Part shown: in pieces, positions 40,727 through 49,965 of the stretch | How the letters are laid out: each line of letters begins with the position of its first letter | Numbering within the stretch: position 1 is the first letter of the stretch | Assembly (NCBI GenBank): GCA_016208315.1 | Contig: JACQYF010000005.1 | Coordinates: forward strand, 1-64,000 | Length of the DNA: 64,000 nt | Source of the DNA: Chloroflexota bacterium | GTDB taxonomy: Bacteria > Chloroflexota > Anaerolineae > UBA4142 | Direction: 5' to 3' | Notes under the pieces: model-generated | The model's input: the letters and a program-made list of their open reading frames with translations, nothing else | The model's database searches: none | Told to the model about the DNA's origin: nothing | Made by a program: the position numbers and the translations under genes

Positions 40727-42988
40727 CTACATCTCCCTCAACGTAAACGACTGCGCGCCCTGCGCCGGCAGCGTTTCCACGAGCCGCCGCTCTTGCGCGA
40801 GCGCGGCCAGCACGCCGATGCTGTCGCCCCATTCGATGCCCAAATCCTGCCGATTGAGCGCGATCTCTATCACGCGATTGCGGACCGTTGCGCGCGCGCC
40901 GAATGACGCAGCCCGCCAAATTTCCTGCCCCTCCGCGCGATAAACCCGCGCCTCGGCTTGCCCCGGCTCGACCGCGATTTCCCATTTGAGCGCCAGCCGC
41001 GCGTCCGATTCGCTATCGCGCGGGCGCGCGTTGAAGCGTTCGCCGCGCGGGGTGGACAGGTAAAGCGCGACGCGGAATGGCGCGATGTCCACGCGGGTCT
41101 CGACGCGGAAAACCAAGTCGTCGGCGTTGTAGCCGTAAAAGACGCGGGCGAGTTTCGTCTCGGCGTGCTGCATCGTGCCCGTGCTCGCGTTCGGCTCGAC
41201 GATGCCCGCGCCGTTCCACTCGTCGCCCGCGGTTTCGGCCCCCGCTAACTGCCGCGTGACGAGCGCGCGGATGCCCCGCTCGCGGGTCTCGACGATGGCT
41301 TTACGGATCGGTTCTTTGAGTTCGTCGGGGACCGGCAGGCCGATAATCGCGTAGACGCTTTGCAAGTGGCCGCGGAAAAGCTCGTCGAACATTTCGTTCT
41401 GAGTCGAGTTATTGTGGGTCGAATACCACCAGAACCAATCGCTCCCTTCCGCGATGTACAATTCGTCCCACGCTCGCGCGATCACGTCCTCGTGCGCGAG
41501 CGCGTAATCCCGTTGCCAGAGCGCGAGCTGCTCCCGCGTCTGCGCGAGCAGTTCCCAGGCGCGATTCTGCGCGGGTTCGCCGATCCACGTATCGAAATTG
41601 CCGTTGATCCAACTGCCGGCCGCGAGCCGCTTGATCGTTGCGCGCGGCGGATTGGCGCGCAGATATTCGCCCATCGTGACCGTTCGTAGCGCCGGATCGT
41701 TTGAGAGGGCCTGGTAGAGTTCACGGAAAAAAGGATCGCCGTTATCTTCGTACCATTCCCACGCGTTTTCGCCGTCCAGAATGATCGAGACGAGGTAGCC
41801 GCGTTCGACATCGGCGATGCGCTCGCGAATCCGGTGCAGCCGGTGAAGGAGTTCCTGCGCGGCGTCGTGCGCCGACATGTGCTGATACCCAAAGCCGATG
41901 CGGTCGGAGAGCACGTGGTCGCGGAACACCAGTCGCAAGTCCCCGGTCTCAGGTCGCAAGTCCTCGGTCCGACGGCTCGCGTCTCTTTTGTGGCGACTTG
42001 CGGCTTGTGACTTGGGACCTGCGACTTGCGACCTGTGACTTGCGACTTGGTAGGGCTGATACAGCACGCGCGGATTCGTGACGTTCCCCTCGTGGTCGCG
42101 AGTGATCGCCTTGCCGAGCGAACGCGCGAGAATGTCCTCGTCCGACGCGAGCCAACGGAATTGGCCGCCGATCAGCGTGAGCAATTCTGCGCCCACCGAC
42201 CCTTCGGAGGGCCACAGACCCTGAGGCGCGGCGCCAAAGTAATTGCGATGAGCGTTTACGGCCCGGCGAAGTTGTTCGGCGGCGTCTTCGGGGTGCGCGA
42301 ATGCGACGGCGGGCAGCGCGATATTGGGGATGGCTTCGCGCGCCAAGCGCTGGTCAATCAACAAGGGCAGGATCGGATGATAGTACGGCGAGGTCGAAAG
42401 CTCGATTTGGCCGCGCGCGGCGAGTTCGCGGTGCAGCGGAATGACGCGCCCCGCCAGCTCGCGATGCTTGGCGAGAATGGCCGCGACGTCGGCGCGCGAG
42501 AACTCGTGGTCCTTGGCGACGAGGGCGCGGAGCGTCTCATCGCGCGAAATCGCGCGCGGGTCTATCCACGCGAGGTTGAACCAGGCCGCGAGGTCGAGAA
42601 AATATTGCTCGGACACGTAGCGGCTGTCGCTCTGTTCGCGCAGGCGGATGTAGCCGGGATAGCGTTCGAGCAGGCGCGGGTTGATCGAAAAAAAGTGGTC
42701 GAGCAGGAATTGTTTGTCTTCGGCCGTCCAGTTTTCTTTGAGACTGAGCGCCTGCCAGTCGTCCGTGTATCGGCCCGCGCCGATTCCCGCGAGTTGTTCG
42801 ACGAGTGACGGCACAAAGTTGAACGTGCAGTGAATCGCCGGAAAATCCGCGACCAGTTCGGCCATGTGCAAATAATCTTTGGCCGCGTGCAGCCGCGCCC
42901 ACGGCAGGCAGGCCACGCCGCTGCCCGGATCGCGATAGTCCGGTTGATGTTGGTGCCAGACAAAGGCAACGTACAGTGGATGTGACAT
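40727..42988 (-). CDS. Glycoside hydrolase family 57 protein with repeat-derived insertion
   Basis: 753 residues from the ATG at 42988, which lies at the edge of a repeat and has no Shine-Dalgarno site. GH57 motifs: YVAFVWHQHQPDY (motif 1), GLWPSEGSVGAELL with the nucleophile Glu (motif 3), and VFRDHVLSDRIGFGY with the acid/base Asp (motif 4), followed by SIILDGENAWEWYEDNGDPF. It probably acts on alpha-glucans (amylase, amylopullulanase or branching type). Residues about 311-353 (VASHRSQVAGPKSQAASRHK and onwards) are translated from a dispersed repeat inserted between motifs 3 and 4. The C-terminus is beta-rich. No signal peptide, so it is cytosolic and perhaps glycogen-related. Confidence 0.9.
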   Translation of the reverse strand: MSHPLYVAFVWHQHQPDYRDPGSGVACLPWARLHAAKDYLHMAELVADFPAIHCTFNFVPSLVEQLAGIGAGRYTDDWQALSLKENWTAEDKQFLLDHFFSINPRLLERYPGYIRLREQSDSRYVSEQYFLDLAAWFNLAWIDPRAISRDETLRALVAKDHEFSRADVAAILAKHRELAGRVIPLHRELAARGQIELSTSPYYHPILPLLIDQRLAREAIPNIALPAVAFAHPEDAAEQLRRAVNAHRNYFGAAPQGLWPSEGSVGAELLTLIGGQFRWLASDEDILARSLGKAITRDHEGNVTNPRVLYQPYQVASHRSQVAGPKSQAASRHKRDASRRTEDLRPETGDLRLVFRDHVLSDRIGFGYQHMSAHDAAQELLHRLHRIRERIADVERGYLVSIILDGENAWEWYEDNGDPFFRELYQALSNDPALRTVTMGEYLRANPPRATIKRLAAGSWINGNFDTWIGEPAQNRAWELLAQTREQLALWQRDYALAHEDVIARAWDELYIAEGSDWFWWYSTHNNSTQNEMFDELFRGHLQSVYAIIGLPVPDELKEPIRKAIVETRERGIRALVTRQLAGAETAGDEWNGAGIVEPNASTGTMQHAETKLARVFYGYNADDLVFRVETRVDIAPFRVALYLSTPRGERFNARPRDSESDARLALKWEIAVEPGQAEARVYRAEGQEIWRAASFGARATVRNRVIEIALNRQDLGIEWGDSIGVLAALAQERRLVETLPAQGAQSFTLREM
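41930..42055. repeat. Hairpin of AAGTCGC units inserted in the GH57 gene
   Basis: CAAGTCCCCGGTCTCAGGTC and CGCAAGTC face GACTTGCGGCTTGTGACTTG and GGGACCTGCGACTTGCGACC. Same family as 8172-8247, about 125 bases, in frame. Confidence 0.85.
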
Positions 42989-42991
42989 GGG

Positions 42992-43105
42992 ACAAGGGAC
43001 AGGTGACAAGGCAAGGGACAGGTGACAAGGGATGTGGCAAGGTTGATCGAATCGCCTACTCGATACTTTTCACTTCTCTTGTCACGTGTCTCCTGTCACT
43101 TGTCA
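42992..43105. repeat. Hairpin of degenerate GGTGACAAGG units between GH57 and lysS
   Basis: GGACAGGTGACAAGGCAAGG and GGACAGGTGACAAGGG face CTTGTCACGTGTCTCCTGTC. It supplies the TGA stop of lysS. Confidence 0.8.
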
Positions 43106-44578
43106 CGTTCTGAGTTGAGGAAAGAGGATGACTTCGCGGATGGAGACTTGGTCGCTGAGCAGCATCGTCATGCGGTCAATGCCCATGCCTAATCCGCCGG
43201 TCGGCGGCATGCCGTGCATCAGCGCCTCGATAAAGTCCAGGTCAATTTGATGCGCCTCGCGATCGCCGGCTTGGCGCTGCGCGGCTTGCTCGACAAAGCG
43301 CTCATATTGGTCTACGGGATCGTTGAGTTCGGTAAACGCGTTGCCGAGTTCCATCGTGCCCGCAAAGGCCTCGAATCGTTCGACCACGCGCGGCTTGTCC
43401 GGTTTCTTTTTAGCGAACGGCGAAAGCTCGACCGGGTAATCCATGAGGAACGTCGGCTGAATCAGCGTCGGCTCGCCGAAGGTGCTGAACAACTCGTCCA
43501 CCGTTTTGCCCCAGGTCGGCTGCGCTGCGACCTTGAGACTCAGTTCCTGGATCCGCGCGCGCAGACCGGCAAGGTCGGTGTACTGGTAAATGTCCACGCC
43601 GCTCGTGTCGAAAATGAGGTCGCGCATGGTGAGCCGCTTCCACGGCGGCGTGAGATCAACGAGATGGCCCTGATACGTCAACTGGAGCGACCCGACCGCG
43701 GCTTGCGCGCAGGCGCAATACGCTTCCTCGACCAGGGTCATCATCGTCGTGTAATCCGCGTACGCTTGATAACACTCCATCATCGTAAACTCGGGATTGT
43801 GCCGGTGGTCAATGCCCTCGTTCCGAAAATCCTTGCTGATCTCGTACACGCGCTCGATGCCGCCAACCAGCAAGCGTTTGAGGTAGAGCTCGTCCGCGAT
43901 GCGGAGATAGAGGTCGCGGTCGAGTTTGTTGTGATGCGTGATGAACGGCTCGGCGGCCGCGCCGCCGTACAGCGGCTGCAAGACCGGCGTTTCCACTTCG
44001 AGAAAGCCATGCTCGTCGAGATACCGGCGCAGCGCGGTGACCGCTTTGGCGCGGATGACGAACGTCCGGCGAACCTCTTCGCTCGACAGCAGATCCAAAT
44101 AACGCTGGCGATAGCGCGTCTCGATGTCTTTCAGCCCGTGCCATTTTTCCGGCAGCGGCGACAGCGCCTTGCCCAGCAATTCGAAACGGCTCACTTGCAG
44201 CGTGATCTCGCCGGTCTTAGTTTTAAAGACGTCGCCTTCGACGCCGACAAAATCGCCGAGGTCGAATTCTTTGAGCAGCACGGCATAATTGTCGGGGCCG
44301 ACGAAGTCGCGGCGGAACATGAGCTGGATTTTCGCCGAGCCGTCTTGCAGGTGCGCGAAGCAGAGCTTGCCCATATCGCGCAGCGCGACCAATCGTCCGG
44401 CGAGGCGCACGCCTTTCGGTTCTTCGCCGCGCGTAAATGCATCGAGGGCCTCCCGCGCCGAATGCGTGCGCGTGGCGCGCAGAGGATAGGGCTCGATCCC
44501 GCGCGCGCGCAAGCGCGCCAGTTTCTCGTAACGTTGGCGTTCCTGATCACTCAGCCGGGCGACAAAATCTTCACTCAT
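43103..44578 (-). CDS. lysS: Lysine-tRNA ligase (class II)
   Basis: 491 residues. The N-terminal OB-fold anticodon-binding domain (VRLAGRLVALRDMGKLCFAH) precedes the class II core: RYRQRYLDLL, motif 2 FRNEGIDHRHNPEFTMMECY, and motif 3 GGLGMGIDRMTMLL. The Lys pocket segment FTELNDPVDQYERF is intact. The ATG lies three bases after the greA stop, so it is the second gene of a greA-lysS operon, a common pairing in this group. The stop codon TGA begins the 42992 repeat. Confidence 0.97.
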   Translation of the reverse strand: MSEDFVARLSDQERQRYEKLARLRARGIEPYPLRATRTHSAREALDAFTRGEEPKGVRLAGRLVALRDMGKLCFAHLQDGSAKIQLMFRRDFVGPDNYAVLLKEFDLGDFVGVEGDVFKTKTGEITLQVSRFELLGKALSPLPEKWHGLKDIETRYRQRYLDLLSSEEVRRTFVIRAKAVTALRRYLDEHGFLEVETPVLQPLYGGAAAEPFITHHNKLDRDLYLRIADELYLKRLLVGGIERVYEISKDFRNEGIDHRHNPEFTMMECYQAYADYTTMMTLVEEAYCACAQAAVGSLQLTYQGHLVDLTPPWKRLTMRDLIFDTSGVDIYQYTDLAGLRARIQELSLKVAAQPTWGKTVDELFSTFGEPTLIQPTFLMDYPVELSPFAKKKPDKPRVVERFEAFAGTMELGNAFTELNDPVDQYERFVEQAAQRQAGDREAHQIDLDFIEALMHGMPPTGGLGMGIDRMTMLLSDQVSIREVILFPQLRT

Positions 44579-44581
44579 GTA

Positions 44582-45052
44582 TCACTTGATATCCGAGATT
44601 TTCAGATAGCGCACGCCGTCGGGTGTTTTGACCGTGGCCTCTTCGCCGGCGCGTTTGCCGAGCAGCGCGCGCCCCACGGGCGATTCGTTGGAAATGCGGC
44701 CGCGCGCCGGATCGGCTTCGGCGGAGCCGACGATTTGATAGACCTCGTCCTCGCGCGAGCCGCGTTCGACCACGGTCACGTACGAGCCGATACCGACCGT
44801 ATCGGCGGCGCGCGTGGCGCCGATCAGCACGGCGTTTTTCAGCATTTGCTCGATCGTCATGATGCGGCCTTCGACAAAGGCCTGTTCGTTCTTGGCCTCG
44901 TCATAAGCCGAGTTCTCCATGATGTCGCCTTCCTCTTTGGCAGAGTGTATGCGCTCTGCGACTTGGGCGCGGCGTACCGTGCGGAGATTCTCCAGTTCGG
45001 CTTCGAGCTTGGCGCGACCTTCGGGTGTCAAGAAAATGGGTTTTTCAGCCAT
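44582..45052 (-). CDS. greA: Transcription elongation factor GreA
   Basis: 156 residues from the ATG at 45052; the track start is upstream of any ribosome site. The N-terminal coiled coil ends in the acidic tip (EEGDIMENSAYDEAKNEQAF), which enters the RNA polymerase secondary channel and stimulates cleavage of backtracked RNA. The C-terminal FKBP-like domain includes ISNESPVGRALLGKRAGEEA. It is transcribed with lysS from a promoter at 45129-45157. Confidence 0.97.
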   Translation of the reverse strand: MAEKPIFLTPEGRAKLEAELENLRTVRRAQVAERIHSAKEEGDIMENSAYDEAKNEQAFVEGRIMTIEQMLKNAVLIGATRAADTVGIGSYVTVVERGSREDEVYQIVGSAEADPARGRISNESPVGRALLGKRAGEEATVKTPDGVRYLKISDIK

Positions 45053-45128
45053 CGAGCCAGTTTCCCCTCTTAATAAAAAATCAGTCGGACGCCGCCCAGC
45101 CGTCTCGCGGGGGCATCCAACTGCCGTC

Positions 45129-45157
45129 ATTATACCTCAATTCACAAATTCGCGCAA
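45129..45157 (-). promoter_or_regulatory. Promoter of greA-lysS
   Basis: Minus strand TTGCGC, 17-base spacer, TATAAT, about 70 bases before the greA ATG. Confidence 0.7.
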
Positions 45158-45227
45158 CCGCGCGCCCCGCCGATGCGGTACTCTCGTCTCTCTTGTGCTC
45201 GGCGCCTGGAGCGCCTATACTCCAATT

Positions 45228-46226
45228 GTGAAAAGTAATCCCCGCGCCCTACTCGTCGGCGCGACATTTGTTGCCGTCGTGTCCCTTACTTTCCTCGCGT
45301 TACCTACGTCCGCCGCGGTAGCCGGTTGCCCGCTGTTCCCGGCGAACAACGTGTGGAACACACGCGTGGATACGCTGCCGGTGGACTCGCGCTCGGCGAC
45401 CTACGTCAACTTTATCGGCGCAAGCCGAGGTCTGCATCCCGACTTTGGTTCTCAACTCTGGGATGGCGGGCCGATTGGCATTCCCTATGCCACCGTCGCC
45501 GGCACACAACCGCGTGTCCCGGTCACCTTCTATTATCCTGACGAAAGCGACCCCGGCCCCTACCCGATTCCGTCCAATCCTCCCATCGAATATGGCAGCG
45601 ATCATCATCTGCTCATCGTGGACCGCGATGCCTGCCAATTGTTTGAACTATACGATGTTTCGAACAGCGGCGGGAATTGGTCTGCGGGTTCGGGCGCGAT
45701 ATTCGATTTGAACTCGAACGCGCTGCGTCCCGCGGGCTGGACCTCGGCGGATGCCGCGGGTTTGCCGATGCTCCCTGGCTTGGCGCGCTACGACGAGGTT
45801 GCGTCCGGCGTCATCACGCACGCGCTGCGGTTCACGGTGCGCGCCACCAACGGGCAATACATCTGGCCGGCGCGGCATCGCACGTCGTCGCCGTTCAATT
45901 CAAACGCGCCGCCGATGGGGCAACGGTTCCGTCTTAAGGCGTCTTACATCATCCCGCCCACTTTCTCGGCCCAAACGCGGGTGCTCCTCACGGCGCTCAA
46001 GACCTATGGGATGTTTGTCTCCGACAATGGCAGCGATTGGTACTTCAGCGGCGCGCCGGATCCGGGGTGGGATGACGACGCGCTGGTGAACGAGCTGCGC
46101 CTGGTGACCGGCTCGAATTTTGAAGCCGTGGACGAGTCCCGTCTCATGCGCGATGCAAATTCGGGCCAGGCGCAGTGGGACAGCGCGGGCATTCCGCGCT
46201 TGTGGCTGCCGTTCGTCATGCGATAG
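45228..46226 (+). CDS. Secreted protein of unknown function
   Basis: 332 residues from a GTG at 45228; the track ORF extends back into greA and is rejected. A Sec signal peptide (ALLVGATFVAVVSLTFLALP, ending near TSAAVAG) is followed by CPLFPANNVWNTRVDTLPVD, a segment seen in a family of secreted proteins of actinobacteria, acidobacteria and Chloroflexota with no known activity. Other conserved stretches are DFGSQLWDGGPIGIPYATVA, GSDHHLLIVDRDACQLFELY and ASGVITHALRFTV. The His-His and Asp residues (SDHHLL, DRD) could form a catalytic or metal site, but that is a guess. It is transcribed alone and ends in a strong hairpin. Confidence 0.72.
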   Translation: MKSNPRALLVGATFVAVVSLTFLALPTSAAVAGCPLFPANNVWNTRVDTLPVDSRSATYVNFIGASRGLHPDFGSQLWDGGPIGIPYATVAGTQPRVPVTFYYPDESDPGPYPIPSNPPIEYGSDHHLLIVDRDACQLFELYDVSNSGGNWSAGSGAIFDLNSNALRPAGWTSADAAGLPMLPGLARYDEVASGVITHALRFTVRATNGQYIWPARHRTSSPFNSNAPPMGQRFRLKASYIIPPTFSAQTRVLLTALKTYGMFVSDNGSDWYFSGAPDPGWDDDALVNELRLVTGSNFEAVDESRLMRDANSGQAQWDSAGIPRLWLPFVMR

Positions 46227-46228
46227 AG

Positions 46229-46265
46229 AGAGACCTCACAGGTCTTGGAGACCTGTGAGGTCTCT
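46229..46265. terminator. Perfect 17-bp palindrome, bidirectional terminator candidate
   Basis: Arms AGAGACCTCACAGGTCT with loop TGG. It lies between convergent genes; the stop of the secreted protein abuts it and the stop of the NTase gene is inside its right end. Confidence 0.7.
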
Positions 46266-47007
46266 ACTCGCGCGCATCGCGATAGCCCCAGCGGCCCACG
46301 TCCATCACGTACTGCGTCGTAGAGAGCAGCGTGCCGCGGCAGACGCGCTCGGTCGGCGGGAGGGCCGCCAGTTCTTGCTGCAGACGCTCATTGAAATCCT
46401 GCATGACCGCGTTCGGAATGCGCGCGCGTTCCGAGGGATAGATATATCCGAAAACAATCAGATGGTGGTAGAGCACGCGCCAATCGGGCCCAAAGCGCCG
46501 GACCAATCGCGGCCAATCGAGCAGCTCGGCGCGGGCGCGCAAGACGTGCGCGATATCCGCGCCATCGTACCGGTCGCGCGTCATCACGAACGCTTTCTGC
46601 CAAATCATCTCTTCGGCGGGGATAAGCTTGAGCGGCGCGCCGAGCAGCTCGCCGTCCACCGCGTGCTCGAACCACTCATCGTCCACCGGGGCGAGGCCGT
46701 TGCCCGCATTGAAAATGACATCTACAAAGGCATCGCCGAAGTAGGCCTTGCCGAGCCAGACCGCGTCGGTCAAGTCGGTCCGGTAGCCGGCTCGCGCAAG
46801 GGCCTCAAGGATCGCGCCGACCTCGCGCGGTCGCACAAAGATGTCGAAATCCTTGGTGTCGCGCGTGATGCCCGTGTAGCAGCCCAGCGCGTACGCGCCG
46901 CCAACCAGAAAGGGCAATTGCGAATGGGCCAGCGCCGTCACGACATGCCGGTAAAAATCGCGGGTCTGCGGAGCCAGGTCGTTCTCGTTCGATGCGCAGG
47001 GTTCCAT
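46264..47007 (-). CDS. Nucleotidyltransferase-fold protein
   Basis: 247 residues from the ATG at 47007 (GCGGGAAAAG upstream). The N-terminal nucleotidyltransferase domain has FLVGGAYALGCYTGITRDTK then DFDIFVRPREVGAILEALAR, matching GGxxA...DxD. The remainder is helical (WQKAFVMTRDRYDGADIAHV, WPRLVRRFGPDWRVLYHHLI). Similar proteins are found alone or as MNT-type toxins/antitoxins; the substrate is unknown. It begins 10 bases after the metallophosphatase stop, so the two form an operon. Confidence 0.8.
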   Translation of the reverse strand: MEPCASNENDLAPQTRDFYRHVVTALAHSQLPFLVGGAYALGCYTGITRDTKDFDIFVRPREVGAILEALARAGYRTDLTDAVWLGKAYFGDAFVDVIFNAGNGLAPVDDEWFEHAVDGELLGAPLKLIPAEEMIWQKAFVMTRDRYDGADIAHVLRARAELLDWPRLVRRFGPDWRVLYHHLIVFGYIYPSERARIPNAVMQDFNERLQQELAALPPTERVCRGTLLSTTQYVMDVGRWGYRDARE

Positions 47008-47017
47008 CTTTTCCCGC

Positions 47018-47806
47018 CTAATGAATCGTCGGCGATGGGACGGCCAGCATCTCGGCCGCTTTTTCCTCGACCGGGATTTGCAGCAAGCGAAACGGGGCAC
47101 GCTCGGGGTAGGCCTTGCGCAGAACTTGCATCGAGACGTTGTAGACGGGAACCCCCTTGAGCGTGTGCCCTTCGGGACTGCCGCCGTGCGCGTGACCGTG
47201 AAATACCGCGGCCACGTCAAAGCGGTTGACCGGCTCTTCGAGCCGGCTAGAGCCCAAGAAGGGAAAAATCTCCGGCGGTTCGCCTTCCACCGTCTTTCGA
47301 ACCGGCGCATAGTGCAGCAGCACGATGCGCGTCATATCCTCCAGGCGCGCCAGCGCCGACTCGAGCCGCAGCGCTTCGTTGACCGTCTCTTGGACAAAGT
47401 GCTTGATGGCGCTTTCGCCAAAGGCCTGCACGGCCACCTTGCCAAAGCCCCCGGCAAAACCCTTGATTCCCGCAAAGCCGACGCCATGCACCACGCACGT
47501 GTCGCCGTCGAGCAGCGAAACGCCCGCATCGCAGAGAATCTCTTTGACCTGGTCCGGCTGGCCCGATTCATAGTCGTGATTCCCTAGCACGCCGATCACC
47601 GGAATCTTGACCGTCGTCGTCAGTTCGCGCGCGAGGACGTGCGCCTCTTCCGGCAACCCGATATCGGTCAGGTCGCCGCCCAGCAGAAGAATATCCGCTC
47701 TGTCGTTGATCTGGGCAAACAAGCCGTGCAAAATGCTCTGGGTGCTCTTGTTGCAATGAATATCGGCCACCGCGGCAATCCGCAAATTTCCATTGGTCAT
47801 CGCCAT
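47018..47806 (-). CDS. Calcineurin-like metallophosphoesterase
   Basis: 262 residues. The five metallophosphatase motifs are present: VADIHCN, GGDLTD, GNHDYE, LLHYAPV and FHGHAHGG. They bind two metal ions and hydrolyse phosphomono- or diesters. The fold is complete, with no signal peptide, so it is cytosolic. Ligand preference cannot be told. It is followed by a nucleotidyltransferase gene 10 bases on, so the pair may add and remove a nucleotide or phosphate group on one target; this is inference only. Confidence 0.9.
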   Translation of the reverse strand: MAMTNGNLRIAAVADIHCNKSTQSILHGLFAQINDRADILLLGGDLTDIGLPEEAHVLARELTTTVKIPVIGVLGNHDYESGQPDQVKEILCDAGVSLLDGDTCVVHGVGFAGIKGFAGGFGKVAVQAFGESAIKHFVQETVNEALRLESALARLEDMTRIVLLHYAPVRKTVEGEPPEIFPFLGSSRLEEPVNRFDVAAVFHGHAHGGSPEGHTLKGVPVYNVSMQVLRKAYPERAPFRLLQIPVEEKAAEMLAVPSPTIH

Positions 47807-47875
47807 CCGTTCAGCCCTCCTCTTCTACTCTTTCAAACGATGAAACCGGGATAAATGAAACAAGACCCGAAGGGC

Positions 47876-47992
47876 GGTGTAGGGGCGGGGTCACCCCGCC
47901 CTGGACTGGGCGGGGCGACCCCGCCCCTACATCTTCGGGCCTTGTTGTATTGTTTCATGAGGGCGGGGTCACCCCGCCCTTACTACGGCAGC
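47876..47992. repeat. GGGGCGGGG-family palindromes
   Basis: GTAGGGGCGGGGTCACCCCG and complementary GCGGGGCGACCCCGCCCCTA, with a third half-copy reaching 47992. It supplies the TAG stop of the VWA gene. Confidence 0.85.
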
Positions 47993-49062
47993 CGGTTAAA
48001 CCAAAGGAGCGAAAGCGCGCCGCCAATGATCGAGAACAGCGCCGCGATGCCGGTCAACAGCGCGGTCACCTCGGTTCGTTCCGTGCGGAGGACCAGCTTG
48101 GTTCCCAGGTTCGCGTAGATGTTTTCGAGTTCTTTTTCGTTCGTCGCATTATAATACGCGCCGTTGGCCGTCTCGGCCACTTGCTTGAGCAAATCCTCGT
48201 CCAGGCGCGTGCGAATGGACCGTCCTTGGATTTGGAGCACGGACCCTTCGGAGCTGCCAATCCCGACGGTATAGACTCGCACGCCGCGGTCGGCCAACTG
48301 CTGCGCGATCTCCCCCGGTTCGGGCCCCTGGTTATTTTCGCCATCGGTCAGCAGGATGACGACGGCCGGCACGAACACGCCTTTGGGCAAGGGCGTCGGA
48401 CTCGGCTCGGGTGTCGGCGCCGAACTGGGATTCGCGCCGAATTGTCCGCCTGGGCCAAGCTGCCCGCCTGGGCCAAATTGTCCGCTCGGACCGCGCAAAG
48501 CGGCCGCGGGATCGTCGTTATCAGGCACGTCGAAGATCGCGCTCAGCGAGGCCTGCAAGCCGCGGCCGATGGCCGTGCCGCGCTGTGGATAGAGCCGGTT
48601 GACCGCGGCGATAACCGAGTCCTGGTCCGTAGTCGGCGATTGCACGACGAACGCGTTATCGCTGAACGAAACGACGCCGATGCGCACGCTCTGCGGCTGC
48701 CGCTCGACAAAAATGCGCGCCGCGGCCTTGGCCGCCTCCATCCGGTTGGGCTGGACGTCGTTGGCCTGCATACTGCCCGAAGTATCCATCGCGAGCAGGA
48801 TGACCCCTTCCTCAGACGGAACTCGGATGACCGCAATGGGGCGCGTGAGCGCGAGCATCATCGCGGTCAAGCCGAAGAGGAAAAGCAGCGGCGGGATATG
48901 CCGGCGAAAACCCGGGCCTTTGCCGAGGGCTTCTTTCACAAGCGATAAACTAGCATATCGAACGGCGTAGCGCTGTCGCCGGCGCTGCGCCCAAATGTAG
49001 GCGAGAATGAGCACGGGTACCAGCAGCAGCACCCAGAGCATAAAGGGCCATTGAAAATCCAT
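47983..49062 (-). CDS. VWA-domain membrane protein (BatA-like)
   Basis: 359 residues. Two N-terminal membrane helices (FMLWVLLLVPVLILAYIWAQ and IPPLLFLFGLTAMMLALT) precede a von Willebrand A domain with the MIDAS motif LLAMDTSGSMQAND. TDGEN and the intermediate T (PQRGTAIGRG) are conserved. A Gly-rich/Pro linker (SGQFGPGGQLGPGGQFGANP) interrupts the domain. A final helix is ALLTGIAALFSIIGGALSLL. The MoxR-DUF58-VWA triad is known to form a chaperone or metal-centre-insertion module. It follows the DUF58 gene by nine bases. Confidence 0.9.
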   Translation of the reverse strand: MDFQWPFMLWVLLLVPVLILAYIWAQRRRQRYAVRYASLSLVKEALGKGPGFRRHIPPLLFLFGLTAMMLALTRPIAVIRVPSEEGVILLAMDTSGSMQANDVQPNRMEAAKAAARIFVERQPQSVRIGVVSFSDNAFVVQSPTTDQDSVIAAVNRLYPQRGTAIGRGLQASLSAIFDVPDNDDPAAALRGPSGQFGPGGQLGPGGQFGANPSSAPTPEPSPTPLPKGVFVPAVVILLTDGENNQGPEPGEIAQQLADRGVRVYTVGIGSSEGSVLQIQGRSIRTRLDEDLLKQVAETANGAYYNATNEKELENIYANLGTKLVLRTERTEVTALLTGIAALFSIIGGALSLLWFNRLP

Positions 49063-49071
49063 AGTATCCCT

Positions 49072-49965
49072 CTAGTTGCGTTTTCTCCGTTGTTTGCGCA
49101 TCATGGCAAAGCGGATAATCGAACGGAGCAGTTCATCCTCCGTCGAAAGCGGCAGGATGTCCACCTGGCCGCGGCGAAAGGCGGCGTTCAACTCGGCATC
49201 GCGCCGCTGCGCCGCGGCGTGAAAGCGCTCGCGGAATTTGCTATCGTGGGTATCCAGGTAAAGTTGTTCGCCGGTCTCCGCGTCTTCTATCACGATCATC
49301 CCGATGTCCGGCAGGTCCGTTTCGCGCGGATCGGTCAGGCGCACGCCGAGCACTTCGTGACGCTGATTTAGCAGCGAGAGCGGACGTTCCCAGCCCGGCG
49401 TGCTGAAAAAGTCCGAGACGATAAAGATCAGCGAGCGCCGGTGGATCGTCCGATAGGCCGTTTCGAGCAGCGTGGACAGATTGGTCGTCGGCGAGCGCGG
49501 CAGTTTGGGCTGTTTGAGCAGATCGTTGACCAGACGCAGCACTTGGAGGCGGCCGCCGCGCGCGGGAATCACGCGTTCCACTTTGCTCCCGTACAAGATC
49601 GCGCCGACGCGGTTGCCGTGGCGGGTGAGGAGCCGCGCCATCACGGTGACGAAATCAATCAGCAGGTTGCGTTTCAAAGTATGGACGGTGCCGAAATCCA
49701 CCGACGGGCTGAGGTCGAGCAGGAACCACGCGGTGATTTCGCGGTCCTCGTGGTATTGGCGGACGTAGGGCGCGTCCATGCGCGCGGTGACATTCCAGTC
49801 AATATAACGAATGTCATCCTCGAATTGGTATTCGCGCAGGTCGGCCAGGTCCACGCCCGCGCCGTAGAACAGCGTGCGGTAATCGCCTTGAAGGATGCCA
49901 TCCAAACGGCGGATGACTTTCCAATCAAGCCGCTGGAGGATGCGCTCAGGCGTTGACAGTGACAT
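49072..49965 (-). CDS. DUF58 domain protein
   Basis: 297 residues. The signature LREYQFEDDIRYIDWNVTAR of DUF58 is present near residue 50, followed by a VWA-like core (ITAWFLLDLSPSVDFGTV, LIFIVSDFFSTPGWERPLSL). It lacks the membrane anchor of some members, so it is soluble. It overlaps the MoxR gene by 20 bases and precedes the VWA gene, so it is the middle member of a MoxR system. No MIDAS DxSxS is complete; DLSPS is close. Confidence 0.9.
   Translation of the reverse strand: MSLSTPERILQRLDWKVIRRLDGILQGDYRTLFYGAGVDLADLREYQFEDDIRYIDWNVTARMDAPYVRQYHEDREITAWFLLDLSPSVDFGTVHTLKRNLLIDFVTVMARLLTRHGNRVGAILYGSKVERVIPARGGRLQVLRLVNDLLKQPKLPRSPTTNLSTLLETAYRTIHRRSLIFIVSDFFSTPGWERPLSLLNQRHEVLGVRLTDPRETDLPDIGMIVIEDAETGEQLYLDTHDSKFRERFHAAAQRRDAELNAAFRRGQVDILPLSTEDELLRSIIRFAMMRKQRRKRN

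Noticed and set aside
43214-45073. 619-residue plus-strand ORF
   Set aside because: Antisense to lysS and greA, which have clear motifs and a promoter.
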